Positions 27,292-35,227 are shown, counted from the stretch's first letter. The stretch: 64,000 nucleotides of DNA from Paraliobacillus zengyii (GCF_003268595.1 NZ_CP029797.1:827501-891500), one strand, 5' to 3'. Notes: a model not told the origin generated them from the letters alone. A program made the numbers and translations.

Positions 27292-27399
27292 ATTTAGCCC
27301 CCCTTTAATTTAACACTCCTTATATAATAGTTGATACAGGCTATATGTTTCAAGTTTTTTGTCTTAAATTCTCATTATGGTGAATTTTTGCAATTTTCA

Positions 27400-27428
27400 T
27401 TGACTGAAGAAATAGTTAAGCTTATAAT
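27400..27428 (+). promoter_or_regulatory. Strong sigma-A promoter of a leader/microgene unit
   Basis: TTGACT and TATAAT are exactly 17 bases apart. The expected transcript starts near 27435, carries a 28-codon reading frame with an excellent ribosome site and ends at the terminator at 27633-27664, about 230 nt in all. Confidence 0.8.
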
Positions 27429-27462
27429 ATGTATATTGAATTCATGAGAGGAGGTCATTAAA

Positions 27463-27549
27463 ATGAAAATGCATAAAACTTATTCAGTTGTAGTTTTCAC
27501 TAATTTTATAAAAAACGTGACCTCCAAAGCGAAATTAGGATTTGATTGA
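27463..27549 (+). CDS. Candidate 28-residue leader peptide or microprotein
   Basis: The peptide is MKMHKTYSVVVFTNFIKN followed by VTSKAKLGFD, preceded by GAGGAGG with good spacing. It has a basic start, a hydrophobic SVVVF core and a basic end. The Shine-Dalgarno segment GGAGGTCA (27450-27457) is perfectly complementary to TGACCTCC (27518-27525), which lies inside the reading frame. The CGTGACC of that second segment can pair instead with GGTCACG (27592-27598), and GTCACG within it can pair with CGTGAC (27608-27613). This chain of alternative stems is what translational or transcriptional attenuators look like. No similarity to a named leader is claimed. Confidence 0.5.
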   Translation: MKMHKTYSVVVFTNFIKNVTSKAKLGFD

Positions 27550-27632
27550 ATTGTTTGATCAATTCTATTGAATAAGTAATTGTATTACTTTGGTCACGTA
27601 ACTAGTCCGTGACTTTATAGGTATTTGTGATA

Positions 27633-27664
27633 AGCACATACGTCTTCGGGCGTATGTGCTTTTT
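27633..27664 (+). terminator. Terminator of the leader unit
   Basis: AAGCACATACG and CGTATGTGCTT form an 11-bp stem, extended inward by TC/GG around a TTCG tetraloop, followed by T. It is stable and well formed. Confidence 0.88.
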
Positions 27665-28198
27665 ATATTATGTAAAATTTTTCTAATAATAGGTACAAAA
27701 CTGGTAATGCAGTTTTTATCATAAATAAACAAAGAAGGAGTGAGGGTAAATGTTTAAATTTATTGGTTTACAACAACATGTAATGGTGAGGAAAGATGGC
27801 GGTTGACTAAATTGAATATTGGATGAAACGGGTGATTTTGTGATAGTTGAAAAAGAAAATAAAGAGTTTGTTTTAAATCGACTACTTAAACGATATGTAT
27901 TGATATGCGTGATTTTCAGAAAAGAAAACCGAATAGGAATAGATAGAATTATTTTTATTATATGTCGAAAATAATAATTACAAAGGAGATATAAGAATGG
28001 AAACAGGTCATTTAATAAAAAGAGGAATAACAAAAACAAAATGTTGGAAAGATAGTGGCTAGTAACCCTCAACCATTCTATTTCCCAGGAAATAAATGTC
28101 GAAAGTATTATTAATAACTCGAAAACAACAGTCATATTAAGTTTAATCTGTTAATGTTAGAATGAAGCTAGAGTTTGTTAATAATGGGGTGAGACTTT
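27665..28198 (+). other. Gene-poor stretch with tiny SD-preceded ORFs
   Basis: No gene of normal size is credible here. Two very short frames have good ribosome sites: 27750-27806 (18 codons, MFKFIGLQQHVMVRKDGG, after GAAGGAG) and 27997-28062 (21 codons, METGHLIKRG..., after AAAGGAG). Between them a GTG frame of 44 codons (27840-27974; basic and hydrophobic, ending IIFIICRK) has only a weak site. They may be remnants of decayed genes, real microproteins or chance. The minus-strand frame across the stretch lacks a ribosome site and has the composition of a shadow. Confidence 0.4.
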
Positions 28199-29008
28199 TT
28201 GAATGGTGATAAAGACAAATCCGATATGATTGACAAGGATTTATATGAAGACATAGATGAAGAAGAATTAATAGAAATTTTTGATAAAAATCGTAAAGAA
28301 GTGAAAGATGATGATGTAGAAGAAAAAAAGACAAAACGTCCTATTCCTAAATGGGCATTTTGGCTAATTGCAGGTTCATTGTTTTTGAATGTAATAGCCA
28401 TACTTCCCCAAACATTTTCTATACCAGCAATTGAATTTTTGATAACATCAACAAAGTTGTCTGCTGATTCATCTATTAGCACTTATAAAAAGGCAGTCGT
28501 TGTAGTAGAAGCTGGTGATAGTAAGGGCACTGGTTTTTCGATTACCTCTGATGGTGTGATTCTTACTAATAATCATGTGATTGATGAAGAAGAACAAATT
28601 TCTATTTCATTCCCTGATGAGGGGTTGTTTGCAGCCGAGGTAATTGAATCTTATCCTGCGATCGATTTAGCCGTTTTACAAGTAGAAGCAAAAGACCTAC
28701 CTTACTTAGAATTAGCTGAGGATGTAGATTTTGAAGTAGAAGAGAAAATTAATTTTATTGGTAACCCGCTCCGCTTTAATGGGATAGCCAATCAAGGGAA
28801 TATAATCGGTTATACGAATTTGGAAAGTTGGGATCAAGAAGTACTTATGTTAAAAGCACCAGTATATCGTGGTAACAGCGGTAGTCCAGTTATCAATAGT
28901 CAAGGGAAGGTTATAGGTGTTATTTTTGCTACTATGAATCATGAGCAACATGGTAAAGTCGGATTAGCTGTTCCAATTGATTATTATAAAAATATAGAAA
29001 AAGAGTGA
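28199..29008 (+). CDS. Membrane-anchored trypsin-like serine protease (HtrA-like, no PDZ)
   Basis: This is a 269-residue protein. An acidic cytoplasmic N-terminus (about 1-50) precedes one membrane helix (WAFWLIAGSLFLNVIAI, 52-68). An extracellular trypsin-like domain follows, with catalytic triad H126 (TNNHVI), D156 (AIDLAVL) and S228 (RGNSGSP). The PDZ domain of HtrA/DegP proteins is absent and the protein ends just after the protease domain, so it is shorter than YkdA/YvtA/YyxA. It probably degrades or senses misfolded exported proteins. The start is TTG with GGGGTGA upstream; an alternative is an internal ATG. A strong terminator follows. Confidence 0.82.
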   Translation: MNGDKDKSDMIDKDLYEDIDEEELIEIFDKNRKEVKDDDVEEKKTKRPIPKWAFWLIAGSLFLNVIAILPQTFSIPAIEFLITSTKLSADSSISTYKKAVVVVEAGDSKGTGFSITSDGVILTNNHVIDEEEQISISFPDEGLFAAEVIESYPAIDLAVLQVEAKDLPYLELAEDVDFEVEEKINFIGNPLRFNGIANQGNIIGYTNLESWDQEVLMLKAPVYRGNSGSPVINSQGKVIGVIFATMNHEQHGKVGLAVPIDYYKNIEKE

Positions 29009-29009
29009 G

Positions 29010-29050
29010 AAACCCCGCAGACAGCAAGGATAAAATGTCTGCGGGGTTTT
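29010..29050 (+). terminator. Terminator of the HtrA-like gene
   Basis: AAACCCCGCAGACA and TGTCTGCGGGGTTT form a perfect 14-bp GC-rich stem. The remaining bases up to sigI show no further element I can name. Confidence 0.9.
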
Positions 29051-29262
29051 AAATGGATAATTTTAGTGTTGTTCTCTATTTATGACTAATTATTTTCATT
29101 TAGATGATAAAATAGGTGAATGGCACTATTTTTTGATATACACTTTTAAGAATTTGTAAAGTTCCTGTGATGGTTTCCTTCCTATTTCTCTTGTATCATT
29201 TGATTAGATAGAAAATTACTGAGAACAATAATTCGATATAAGTAAACTGGAGTTGAATCAAG

Positions 29263-30000
29263 ATGAAAAACTTAATAGATATGGAAACTGATACATTAGA
29301 AAAACAAGTTCATCTTGTACAATTAGGTGACCGTAAGTTACAGAATAAACTATTGAAAGCCTATAAGCCGTATATTGCGAAATGCGTTTCAGAAGTGTGC
29401 AAAAGATATATTAATCCTACTAGTGATGACGAGTTTAGTATTGGTCTGTTTGCTTTTAACGAAGCAATGAATTGCTATTCACAGGATAAAGGAAGTTCTT
29501 TTTTAAGTTTCGCTAAATTAATTATTAAACGAAAAACAATAGACTATATCAGGAAAGAAAGTGCAAGGTTAAGGGTGACCTCATTAGATGAAAACTTTGA
29601 CGAAGTAATGGTAGATAAACCAATTGAAATACAAGTTGCTAATGAGATGAATAAATTTAAAGTGGATCAATGGAATTGTCGTAATGAAATTCTTGTGTTT
29701 GCAACACATTTAAGTTATTATAACCTATCATTTTCGGAATTAATGCGGATATCACCAAAACATAAAGATGCCCGTGAATCAGCTATTCAAGTTGCACGAA
29801 CTTTGTATCAAAATGAAAAAATGCGCCAATTTGTTCAAAGTAAAAAGAAGATACCTATTACAAAATTAATGGAATACGTTACGGTAAGTAAAAAGACGCT
29901 GGAGCGTAATCGTAAGTATATTTTAGCAATATTTATCGTATTGGATGGGGACTTTCTTTATATCAAGGAATATATAAATGGAGTTGGCTGCTTGAATTAA
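29263..30000 (+). CDS. sigI: RNA polymerase sigma factor SigI-like
   Basis: This is a 245-residue sigma-70-related protein of the SigI type. Region 2-like KPYIAKCVSEVCKRYI and FSIGLFAFNEAMNCY with FLSFAKLIIKRKTIDYIRKE are present, as is the C-terminal SigI domain with ITKLMEYVTVSKKTLERNRKYI and the AIFIVLDGDF segment. In B. subtilis sigI is followed by rsgI, encoding its membrane anti-sigma. Here no rsgI-like gene follows; the next gene is an oxidoreductase. GGAG lies before the ATG at 29263. It may respond to heat or cell-envelope stress, by family analogy. Confidence 0.85.
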   Translation: MKNLIDMETDTLEKQVHLVQLGDRKLQNKLLKAYKPYIAKCVSEVCKRYINPTSDDEFSIGLFAFNEAMNCYSQDKGSSFLSFAKLIIKRKTIDYIRKESARLRVTSLDENFDEVMVDKPIEIQVANEMNKFKVDQWNCRNEILVFATHLSYYNLSFSELMRISPKHKDARESAIQVARTLYQNEKMRQFVQSKKKIPITKLMEYVTVSKKTLERNRKYILAIFIVLDGDFLYIKEYINGVGCLN

Positions 30001-30079
30001 AAGATAAATAAAAATGGCAATTCCTTCATAAGTTCATGCTATACTGTGCTTATCTATTGATTACAGGAAGGTGAATGCA

Positions 30080-31003
30080 ATGAAAAGGAAAGTTCGTGTT
30101 GGTGTAGTTGGGCTGGGAGGAATAGCACAAAAAGCGTATTTACCAATCTTAACGAAACAGGAAGATTGGGATTTAATTGGTGCGTATACACCAAATCAGG
30201 AAAAGTTAAAAAGAATATGTACGAGCTATCGTTTACAACCTTTTTCGAGTATGGAAGCTTTAAGTAAGGAATGTGATGCTGTTTTTGTTCACAGTTCAAC
30301 AGAGACACATTATCAAGTAGTTGATTATTTATTAGATCAAGGCAAGGATATATATGTTGATAAACCTTTAGCATCAAGCATTGAAGAGGCGGAGCTATTA
30401 GTAGAAAAAAGTGAGAAACTAGGCTTGAAGCTGATGGTTGGTTTTAATCGAAGGTTTGCCCCAGTTTATCAAGAAGCGAAAGAATTGGCAGGGGATTTTG
30501 ACGCAGTGCACATTGAAAAGCATCGTCCTTTTGGAATAGGCCCCATGTCTTTTAATGAGACCATGTTAGACGATTACTTACATGTAGTGGATACGGTTCG
30601 TTGGTTAGCAGATGATGATGATCTTTTGGTTAAAAATTTTTTCGCCAAGCAAACAGCTCAAAAGGAAATGATATTTGCTAATCACATTTATGAAAGTAAA
30701 ACTAGTTTATTTACAACATCCATGCACCGTCAAGCTGGTTTGGATTTGGAGAAATTAGAATTTGTATCAGATCGTTCGATTATTCGTGTGTGGAATATGC
30801 GTGATTTAGAAATTAATGAAGAGAAGCTCACAAAGAAAAGAACTTCTGGATCATGGCAAACAGTGGGTGATATTAGAGGGTTTGAAGGTGCAATAAAACA
30901 CTTTATTTCGTGTGTTGAAAACAATACAACGCCAATTGTAGATGGAGTGGAAGCTCTTAAATCACAACGTTTACTGCAACTAATGTTAGATCATGCCAGA
31001 TAA
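30080..31003 (+). CDS. Gfo/Idh/MocA family oxidoreductase
   Basis: This is a 307-residue NAD(P)-dependent sugar or cyclitol dehydrogenase-like protein. The N-terminal Rossmann fold begins VRVGVVGLGGIAQKAYLPIL, with the glycine-rich GxGxxA pattern. VDKPLASSIEEAE contains the EKP-type catalytic lysine (here DKP), and LMVGFNRRFAPVY is typical. YLHVVDTVRW supplies the conserved His-x-x-Asp. The ATG at 30080 fits GGAAGG; the in-frame GTG at 30071 lies inside that site. The substrate is unknown and no sugar operon is adjacent. Confidence 0.85.
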   Translation: MKRKVRVGVVGLGGIAQKAYLPILTKQEDWDLIGAYTPNQEKLKRICTSYRLQPFSSMEALSKECDAVFVHSSTETHYQVVDYLLDQGKDIYVDKPLASSIEEAELLVEKSEKLGLKLMVGFNRRFAPVYQEAKELAGDFDAVHIEKHRPFGIGPMSFNETMLDDYLHVVDTVRWLADDDDLLVKNFFAKQTAQKEMIFANHIYESKTSLFTTSMHRQAGLDLEKLEFVSDRSIIRVWNMRDLEINEEKLTKKRTSGSWQTVGDIRGFEGAIKHFISCVENNTTPIVDGVEALKSQRLLQLMLDHAR

Positions 31004-31019
31004 AAATTTAATTATAAAG

Positions 31020-31058
31020 AAGGGAAGAATACTTCTCCTGAGTACTCTTCCCTTGTTA
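31020..31058. terminator. Terminator between convergent genes
   Basis: AAGGGAAGA.TACT and AGTACTCTTCCCTT pair with one mismatch, followed by TTAATTTT. It serves the oxidoreductase and possibly the minus-strand small gene. Confidence 0.8.
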
Positions 31059-31061
31059 ATT

Positions 31062-31304
31062 TTACAGCATCTCTATTTCAGCAATTGGTGTATACCCCAT
31101 CGCATGATCAATATAATGCAATAAGGAATCATGATCGGTCATGATTTGCTGCTCATTGTGACTATAATGAAAGGCGTGTAGAAATGCCTCGATTTTTTTT
31201 GACAAGATATCATCATGGGTGCGTACCATTAGCACTAGTAGATCATCCCACTGGCCCCAAAGCGTAAAGTATAATGCTTTATCATAATCGGGTATTCCCA
31301 TCAT
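31062..31304 (-). CDS. YhdB-like small protein
   Basis: This is an 80-residue soluble protein, DYDKALYFTLWGQWDDLLVL followed by MVRTHDD and FLHAFHYSHN, ending after YIDHAMGYTP. It resembles B. subtilis YhdB, a conserved protein of unknown role in spore formers. AGAGGGGTG precedes two adjacent ATG codons. It stands alone. Confidence 0.7.
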   Translation of the reverse strand: MMGIPDYDKALYFTLWGQWDDLLVLMVRTHDDILSKKIEAFLHAFHYSHNEQQIMTDHDSLLHYIDHAMGYTPIAEIEML

Positions 31305-31499
31305 CCGTCACCCCTCTTTCAAGTTTATTCCATGGTATTTGGAACAGTATCTAAAGGGCTACTGTTAGTATGGCTTACTTCTTTAAATTAACGATGCCAC
31401 ATTCTTGGTTCTCTTACCATTTATTAAATCATATGCAGAGAATAAGTATTAAGTGCAAATATTTAGTGTAAGATGAAAGGTTTTACTGTTCGTCATAGA

Positions 31500-31529
31500 T
31501 GAATAAAGAAATACTTCATTCACATACTA
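31500..31529 (+). promoter_or_regulatory. Sigma-G (forespore) promoter of the yhcN-like gene
   Basis: TGAATA and CATACTA, 17 bases apart, fit the sigma-G consensus very well and suit the downstream spore-lipoprotein gene. No comparable sigma-A boxes are seen in 31305-31563. Confidence 0.75.
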
Positions 31530-31563
31530 GTCATGACTCTTAAAAAATAAGGAGGAGTTAAGT

Positions 31564-32253
31564 ATGGAATGGAAAAAAGTAAGTATCGCATTATTAACTG
31601 TATCAACGTTAGTTGCTTGTGGTGCACAAGATAATAATGAACTGGGTCAGCGTGGTACAAACAACCTTGAACCCGTTCGTAATGAAAGTACGTTAGATGC
31701 GCCGTTCGGAAATCGAAATGTACAAAACGGGCAAATGAACAATGGTACAAATGGTAATAATGGAACTACCTATGATGGTACGTATCAGCGTGGTACAGAT
31801 TTAACAGCAGATAATGTTAGACAGAATAATACAAACGGAAATCAAAATAACACTAGTAGTAGACATAACACGAGTGGCAATCAACAGGGAAATAATGAAT
31901 ATGAAGTAGCTGACAAAGCTGCAGATCGTATTGCCAAAGAAGTAGATGGTGTTGATCGTGCTTATGTTTTAACGACTAATAATAACGCATATGTAGCAGC
32001 TGAATTGAATGAAGGTAATGGAGAAAATGGTAACAACAATGGTGAAGTAAGTGACGAAGTGAAAAAACAGGTTACAAAAGCTGTGAAAGCTGAAAATGAT
32101 GATATTGATAATGTGTATGTTTCAACAAATCCGGATTTTGTTAATTTAACAACAGGCTATAGAAATGACGTTGAAAATGGTGAACCAATTGAAGGTTTTT
32201 TTGATCAATTTGGTGAAATGATTCAACGTGTATTCCCGAATCAAGCAGATTAA
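31564..32253 (+). CDS. YhcN/YlaJ-family sporulation lipoprotein
   Basis: This is a 229-residue lipoprotein with lipobox LVAC (Cys at 19). A low-complexity Asn/Gln/Gly/Thr-rich linker (about 20-115) is followed by the YhcN/YlaJ domain: VADKAADRIAKEVDGVDRAYVL, a second low-complexity insert NEGNGENGNNNG, VKKQVTKAVKAENDDIDNVYVS and NPDF. Family members sit in the inner spore membrane and affect germination. AAGGAGG lies before the ATG. The sigma-G promoter at 31500 agrees with forespore expression. Confidence 0.88.
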   Translation: MEWKKVSIALLTVSTLVACGAQDNNELGQRGTNNLEPVRNESTLDAPFGNRNVQNGQMNNGTNGNNGTTYDGTYQRGTDLTADNVRQNNTNGNQNNTSSRHNTSGNQQGNNEYEVADKAADRIAKEVDGVDRAYVLTTNNNAYVAAELNEGNGENGNNNGEVSDEVKKQVTKAVKAENDDIDNVYVSTNPDFVNLTTGYRNDVENGEPIEGFFDQFGEMIQRVFPNQAD

Positions 32254-32380
32254 TTAATATCAGAAAAGTGACTGTTATATACAGTCGCTTTCTCTTTACA
32301 TACAGCTTATTTCCACGATTGCCTTTTTTGTGTTATCTTATTTCTATAGTAAGATAAATGCTTAAAGGAGCTGAGGAGAA

Positions 32381-32848
32381 ATGGTCGAAAAAATGAATGT
32401 AGAAAGTTTTAATTTAGATCACACAAAAGTGAAAGCCCCTTATGTACGTTTAGTTGGTGTTACTACTGGTCAAAGTGGGGATAAAGTATATAAATATGAT
32501 GTTCGTTTTTGTCAACCGAATAAAGAACATATGGATATGCCAGGCTTGCATTCAATTGAGCATTTGATGGCAGAAAACATTCGCAATAATATAGATGATG
32601 TCTTGGATATCGGACCAATGGGGTGTCAAACAGGTTTTTATTTAGCGATATTAAATAATGACAGTTACGATGCTATTTTAGTTGCTCTAGAAAAGACGTT
32701 AAATGATGTACTAGATGCTACTGAAGTGCCTGCTTGTAATGAAGTACAGTGCGGTTGGGCAGCTAATCACAGTTTGGAAGGTGCAAAACAGATTGCTTCA
32801 CGTATGTTAGAACAGAAAAATGAATGGCACATTGTATTTGCTGAGTAA
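32381..32848 (+). CDS. luxS: S-ribosylhomocysteine lyase LuxS
   Basis: LuxS cleaves S-ribosylhomocysteine to homocysteine and DPD, the precursor of AI-2. The 155-residue protein has the metal ligands H57 and H61 (HSIEH) and C124 (VQCGWA), the catalytic Cys C82 (MGCQTGFY) and E60. The length is as usual. AAGGAG stands before the ATG. It is not linked to pfs or mccAB here. A hairpin AAGAAGAGC/GCTCTTCTT at 32863-32896 probably ends the transcript. Confidence 0.95.
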   Translation: MVEKMNVESFNLDHTKVKAPYVRLVGVTTGQSGDKVYKYDVRFCQPNKEHMDMPGLHSIEHLMAENIRNNIDDVLDIGPMGCQTGFYLAILNNDSYDAILVALEKTLNDVLDATEVPACNEVQCGWAANHSLEGAKQIASRMLEQKNEWHIVFAE

Positions 32849-32928
32849 ATAATCATAAAAGAAAGAAGAGCTGGTACATGATTGTGCTGCTCTTCTTACG
32901 TTTATTATGAAAAGGAAGTGTATGGAAC

Positions 32929-34299
32929 ATGACAGAAAACGTCCTACAATATTTAAAAGAAAATAGGGAAGCACAACTAGATGTTTTACATAAATTTTTA
33001 TCAATTCCTAGTGTTAGTACGGAAAGTTCGCATAAACAAGATGTGAACAAAGCTGCTCAGTTTGTGGCTGATTATTTAAAAAGTATTTCGTTTAATAATG
33101 TAGAAGTAAAAGAAACAAAAGGTCATCCACTTGTATATGGAGAGTGGCTTGGTGCTGGTGAAGATGCTCCAACTGTTTTGTTGTATGGTCATTATGATGT
33201 GCAACCCGCTGAGCCTTTAGAGTTATGGGAGAGCAAACCATTTGAGCCGGAAGTGCGGGATGGCCGTTTATATGCTCGTGGAGCGAGTGACGACAAAGGA
33301 CAGGTATTTATGCATTTAGCTGTCTTTGAAGCATTTATCAAGACAGAAGGTGCTATACCAATTAATGTAAAGGTTTGTATAGAAGGAGAAGAAGAAATTG
33401 GTAGTGAGAATTTATATGCTATCTTGAAAGAGAAAAAAGAATTGTTTCAGGCTGATTTTGCAGTTATTTCTGATTCCGGAATGGTGGCAAGTGGACAACC
33501 TACGATTTTATACGGTTTAAAAGGTTTCACAGGACTTGAATTTACATTGGAAGGTCCATCTAGTGATCTTCACTCTGGATTATATGGTGGTGCTGTAAGG
33601 AACCCTGCTATGGCAATGGCTCATCTTTTAGCATCCTTAAAGGACCAGGATGAAGTAGTCCAAGTAGATGGTTTTTATCATGATGTAGAGCCATTGACAG
33701 AAGAAGAGAAACTGTTAATTGCGGATGTTCCTGGTGAAGATTATCAACAATCCACCGGTGTCACAAAAACAATATCTGAAAAAGGCTATACTGCAAAAGA
33801 ACACACAATGGCACGTCCAACTTTAGAATTAAATGGAATATATGGTGGTTATCAAGGTGAGGGAACAAAAACAATAATCCCAGCTTCTGCAACTGCAAAA
33901 ATTACTTGTCGTTTGGTTCCGGGCCAAGAACCTGAAAAAATTCAAGATTTACTAATTAAACATTTGGAGAAATATGTACCAGATGGAGTGAGATTGCATG
34001 TGAAGCGCGAAGCATTATCAGCAAAAGCATATAAAGTAGATCCTAATCATTATCTTATTAAAAAGACGGCAGAAAGTTATACAAAAGCGTTTGGAAAGGA
34101 AACGGTCTTTGTAAGAATGGGTGGTTCTATCCCAGTTGTAGAATGGATTGATGCCATTTATAAAATGCCAATTGTTCTATTAGGCTTTGGTACTCCAGAA
34201 GATCGGTTACATTCACCGAATGAAAGCTTTCCCCTTGAAAGCTTTGATAAAGGTTTAGAAACGCTTGTGCATTATTGGAATGCAGTGAAGCTAAAATAA
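32929..34299 (+). CDS. M20-family dipeptidase
   Basis: This is a 456-residue zinc peptidase of the M20 family (carnosinase/PepV-like dipeptidases and Cys-Gly dipeptidases). Metal ligands are visible in LLYGHYDVQPA (His, Asp), RGASDDKGQ (Asp) and CIEGEEEIGS (Glu catalytic, Glu ligand), and in the C-terminal LHSPNE. SDLHSGLYGGAVRNPA is the lid-domain His motif. It hydrolyses dipeptides in the cytoplasm. It is a single gene with its own terminator. Confidence 0.9.
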   Translation: MTENVLQYLKENREAQLDVLHKFLSIPSVSTESSHKQDVNKAAQFVADYLKSISFNNVEVKETKGHPLVYGEWLGAGEDAPTVLLYGHYDVQPAEPLELWESKPFEPEVRDGRLYARGASDDKGQVFMHLAVFEAFIKTEGAIPINVKVCIEGEEEIGSENLYAILKEKKELFQADFAVISDSGMVASGQPTILYGLKGFTGLEFTLEGPSSDLHSGLYGGAVRNPAMAMAHLLASLKDQDEVVQVDGFYHDVEPLTEEEKLLIADVPGEDYQQSTGVTKTISEKGYTAKEHTMARPTLELNGIYGGYQGEGTKTIIPASATAKITCRLVPGQEPEKIQDLLIKHLEKYVPDGVRLHVKREALSAKAYKVDPNHYLIKKTAESYTKAFGKETVFVRMGGSIPVVEWIDAIYKMPIVLLGFGTPEDRLHSPNESFPLESFDKGLETLVHYWNAVKLK

Positions 34300-34308
34300 T
34301 GTAAATGT

Positions 34309-34339
34309 TGGGGTCCTAAGTTAATTTAGGGCCCCTTTT
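34309..34339 (+). terminator. Terminator of the dipeptidase gene
   Basis: GGGGTCCTAA and TTTAGGGCCCC pair with one bulge, followed by TTTT. Confidence 0.75.
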
Positions 34340-34397
34340 ATAACGTAACGCACAGATAAGTTAAAGCAACATAAAATAGGAGGAAAAATCATTTTTA

Positions 34398-34426
34398 TTG
34401 ACCTTATACCTATAAGGGTATAAAAT
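34398..34426 (+). promoter_or_regulatory. CsoR/CstR-type operator inside a sigma-A promoter
   Basis: The -35 box TTGACC and -10 box TAAAAT are 17 bases apart. The spacer together with the first -10 bases (34404-34423) forms the palindrome TTATACC-TATAAG-GGTATAA with perfect 7-bp arms. Its position implies that a bound repressor blocks RNA polymerase directly. The repressor is almost certainly the second gene of this unit (34857). Confidence 0.8.
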
Positions 34427-34470
34427 AAATTACGTATGATAAAGTATTAATAATTGGAGTGATATAATTG

Positions 34471-34833
34471 ATGATACTAGTGGTATTTCTGTTAGTGATT
34501 ATAGGATATATGCTATATGCTCGATATTATCCTGTCAAAGGTGTGCCGTGTATGGACGAAAAGGAATCAAAAGGTAAAAACGCTAGTATTACTTTAGATA
34601 TTCGAGATTATAATACTTCATCAAAAGAGTCGTTAAATGATTCAATTTTTATTCCTATAGCATATTTAAAAAGATATCATCATGAAATACCATCCAAGTA
34701 TATATATTTAATAGCTTCTGATAAAATAGAAAAGAACTTAGGTATTCGATTATTGAGTCAAAGAGGATATCAAGTAATTGGGTATAAGCTAGCTAATTGC
34801 AACTGCAAAGATAAACTAAGGAATTTAATATAA
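34471..34833 (+). CDS. Membrane-anchored rhodanese-like protein without active-site Cys
   Basis: This is a 120-residue protein with one N-terminal helix (MILVVFLLVIIGYMLYARYY). A short rhodanese-like domain follows: ITLDIRDYNTSSKESLNDS, IFIPIAYLKRYHHEIPSKYIYL and GIRLLSQRGYQVIGYKL. At the place of the catalytic Cys loop the sequence is LIASDKIEKNLG, so the usual Cys is missing. Two other cysteines stand near the C-terminus (NCNCKDK) and one after the helix (GVPCMDE). The ATG at 34471 fits GGAGTG. It shares a promoter with the CsoR-family repressor, so a role near sulfane-sulfur or thiol metabolism is inferred. Confidence 0.7.
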   Translation: MILVVFLLVIIGYMLYARYYPVKGVPCMDEKESKGKNASITLDIRDYNTSSKESLNDSIFIPIAYLKRYHHEIPSKYIYLIASDKIEKNLGIRLLSQRGYQVIGYKLANCNCKDKLRNLI

Positions 34834-34856
34834 TCACGGAAAGAGACGGAGGAAAT

Positions 34857-35120
34857 ATGATGGAATATACAGATCAAATGAAAAATAGAGTGAAGCGGAT
34901 AGAAGGACAGTTACGTGGAATTTTAAAAATGATGGAAGAAGGAAATGATTGTAAAGATGTGATTACACAAATGTCTGCTGCTCGTACAGCGATGGATCGT
35001 ACGATGGGAGTTGTGGTAAGTTCTAACTTAGTTGCTTGTGTTAAAAAGGCTGAGGAAGAAGGAGAAGACACAGCTGAGTATGTTAACCAAGCTGTTAATT
35101 TATTAGTGAAAAGTAGATAA
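34857..35120 (+). CDS. CsoR-family repressor, CstR-like (persulfide-type)
   Basis: This is an 87-residue all-helical DUF156 repressor. The copper-sensing CsoR set is Cys, His-x3-Cys; here the residues are C32, N57 and C61, so the His is replaced by Asn. That pattern is known for CstR, which senses sulfane sulfur by linking its two cysteines. RVKRIEGQLRGILKMMEEG is the family's N-terminal DNA-binding helix. It is co-transcribed with the rhodanese-like gene, and a matching palindrome lies in their promoter at 34404-34423. No sqr or cstB gene is adjacent. Confidence 0.82.
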   Translation: MMEYTDQMKNRVKRIEGQLRGILKMMEEGNDCKDVITQMSAARTAMDRTMGVVVSSNLVACVKKAEEEGEDTAEYVNQAVNLLVKSR

Positions 35121-35227
35121 AGAAGTATTAATTGCAATCCATTTATAAAAACAAGTCCAACACTCTTCATCATTCATGCCCGCGAATCATATACTGAGGA
35201 TAATCCAGTCAAAGGGAGCGATCATGA

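Noticed and set aside
27719..28135. Minus-strand frame of 138 codons rich in Phe, Leu, Ile
   Set aside because: No Shine-Dalgarno site. Its composition is that of A/T-rich DNA read backwards, and the plus strand has the better ribosome sites.
28168..28482. Minus-strand frame of 104 codons
   Set aside because: Shadow of the HtrA-like gene; Ser-rich composition typical of the opposite strand of an acidic N-terminus.
30054..30377. Minus-strand frame of 107 codons
   Set aside because: Shadow of the Gfo/Idh/MocA gene, without ribosome site or motif.
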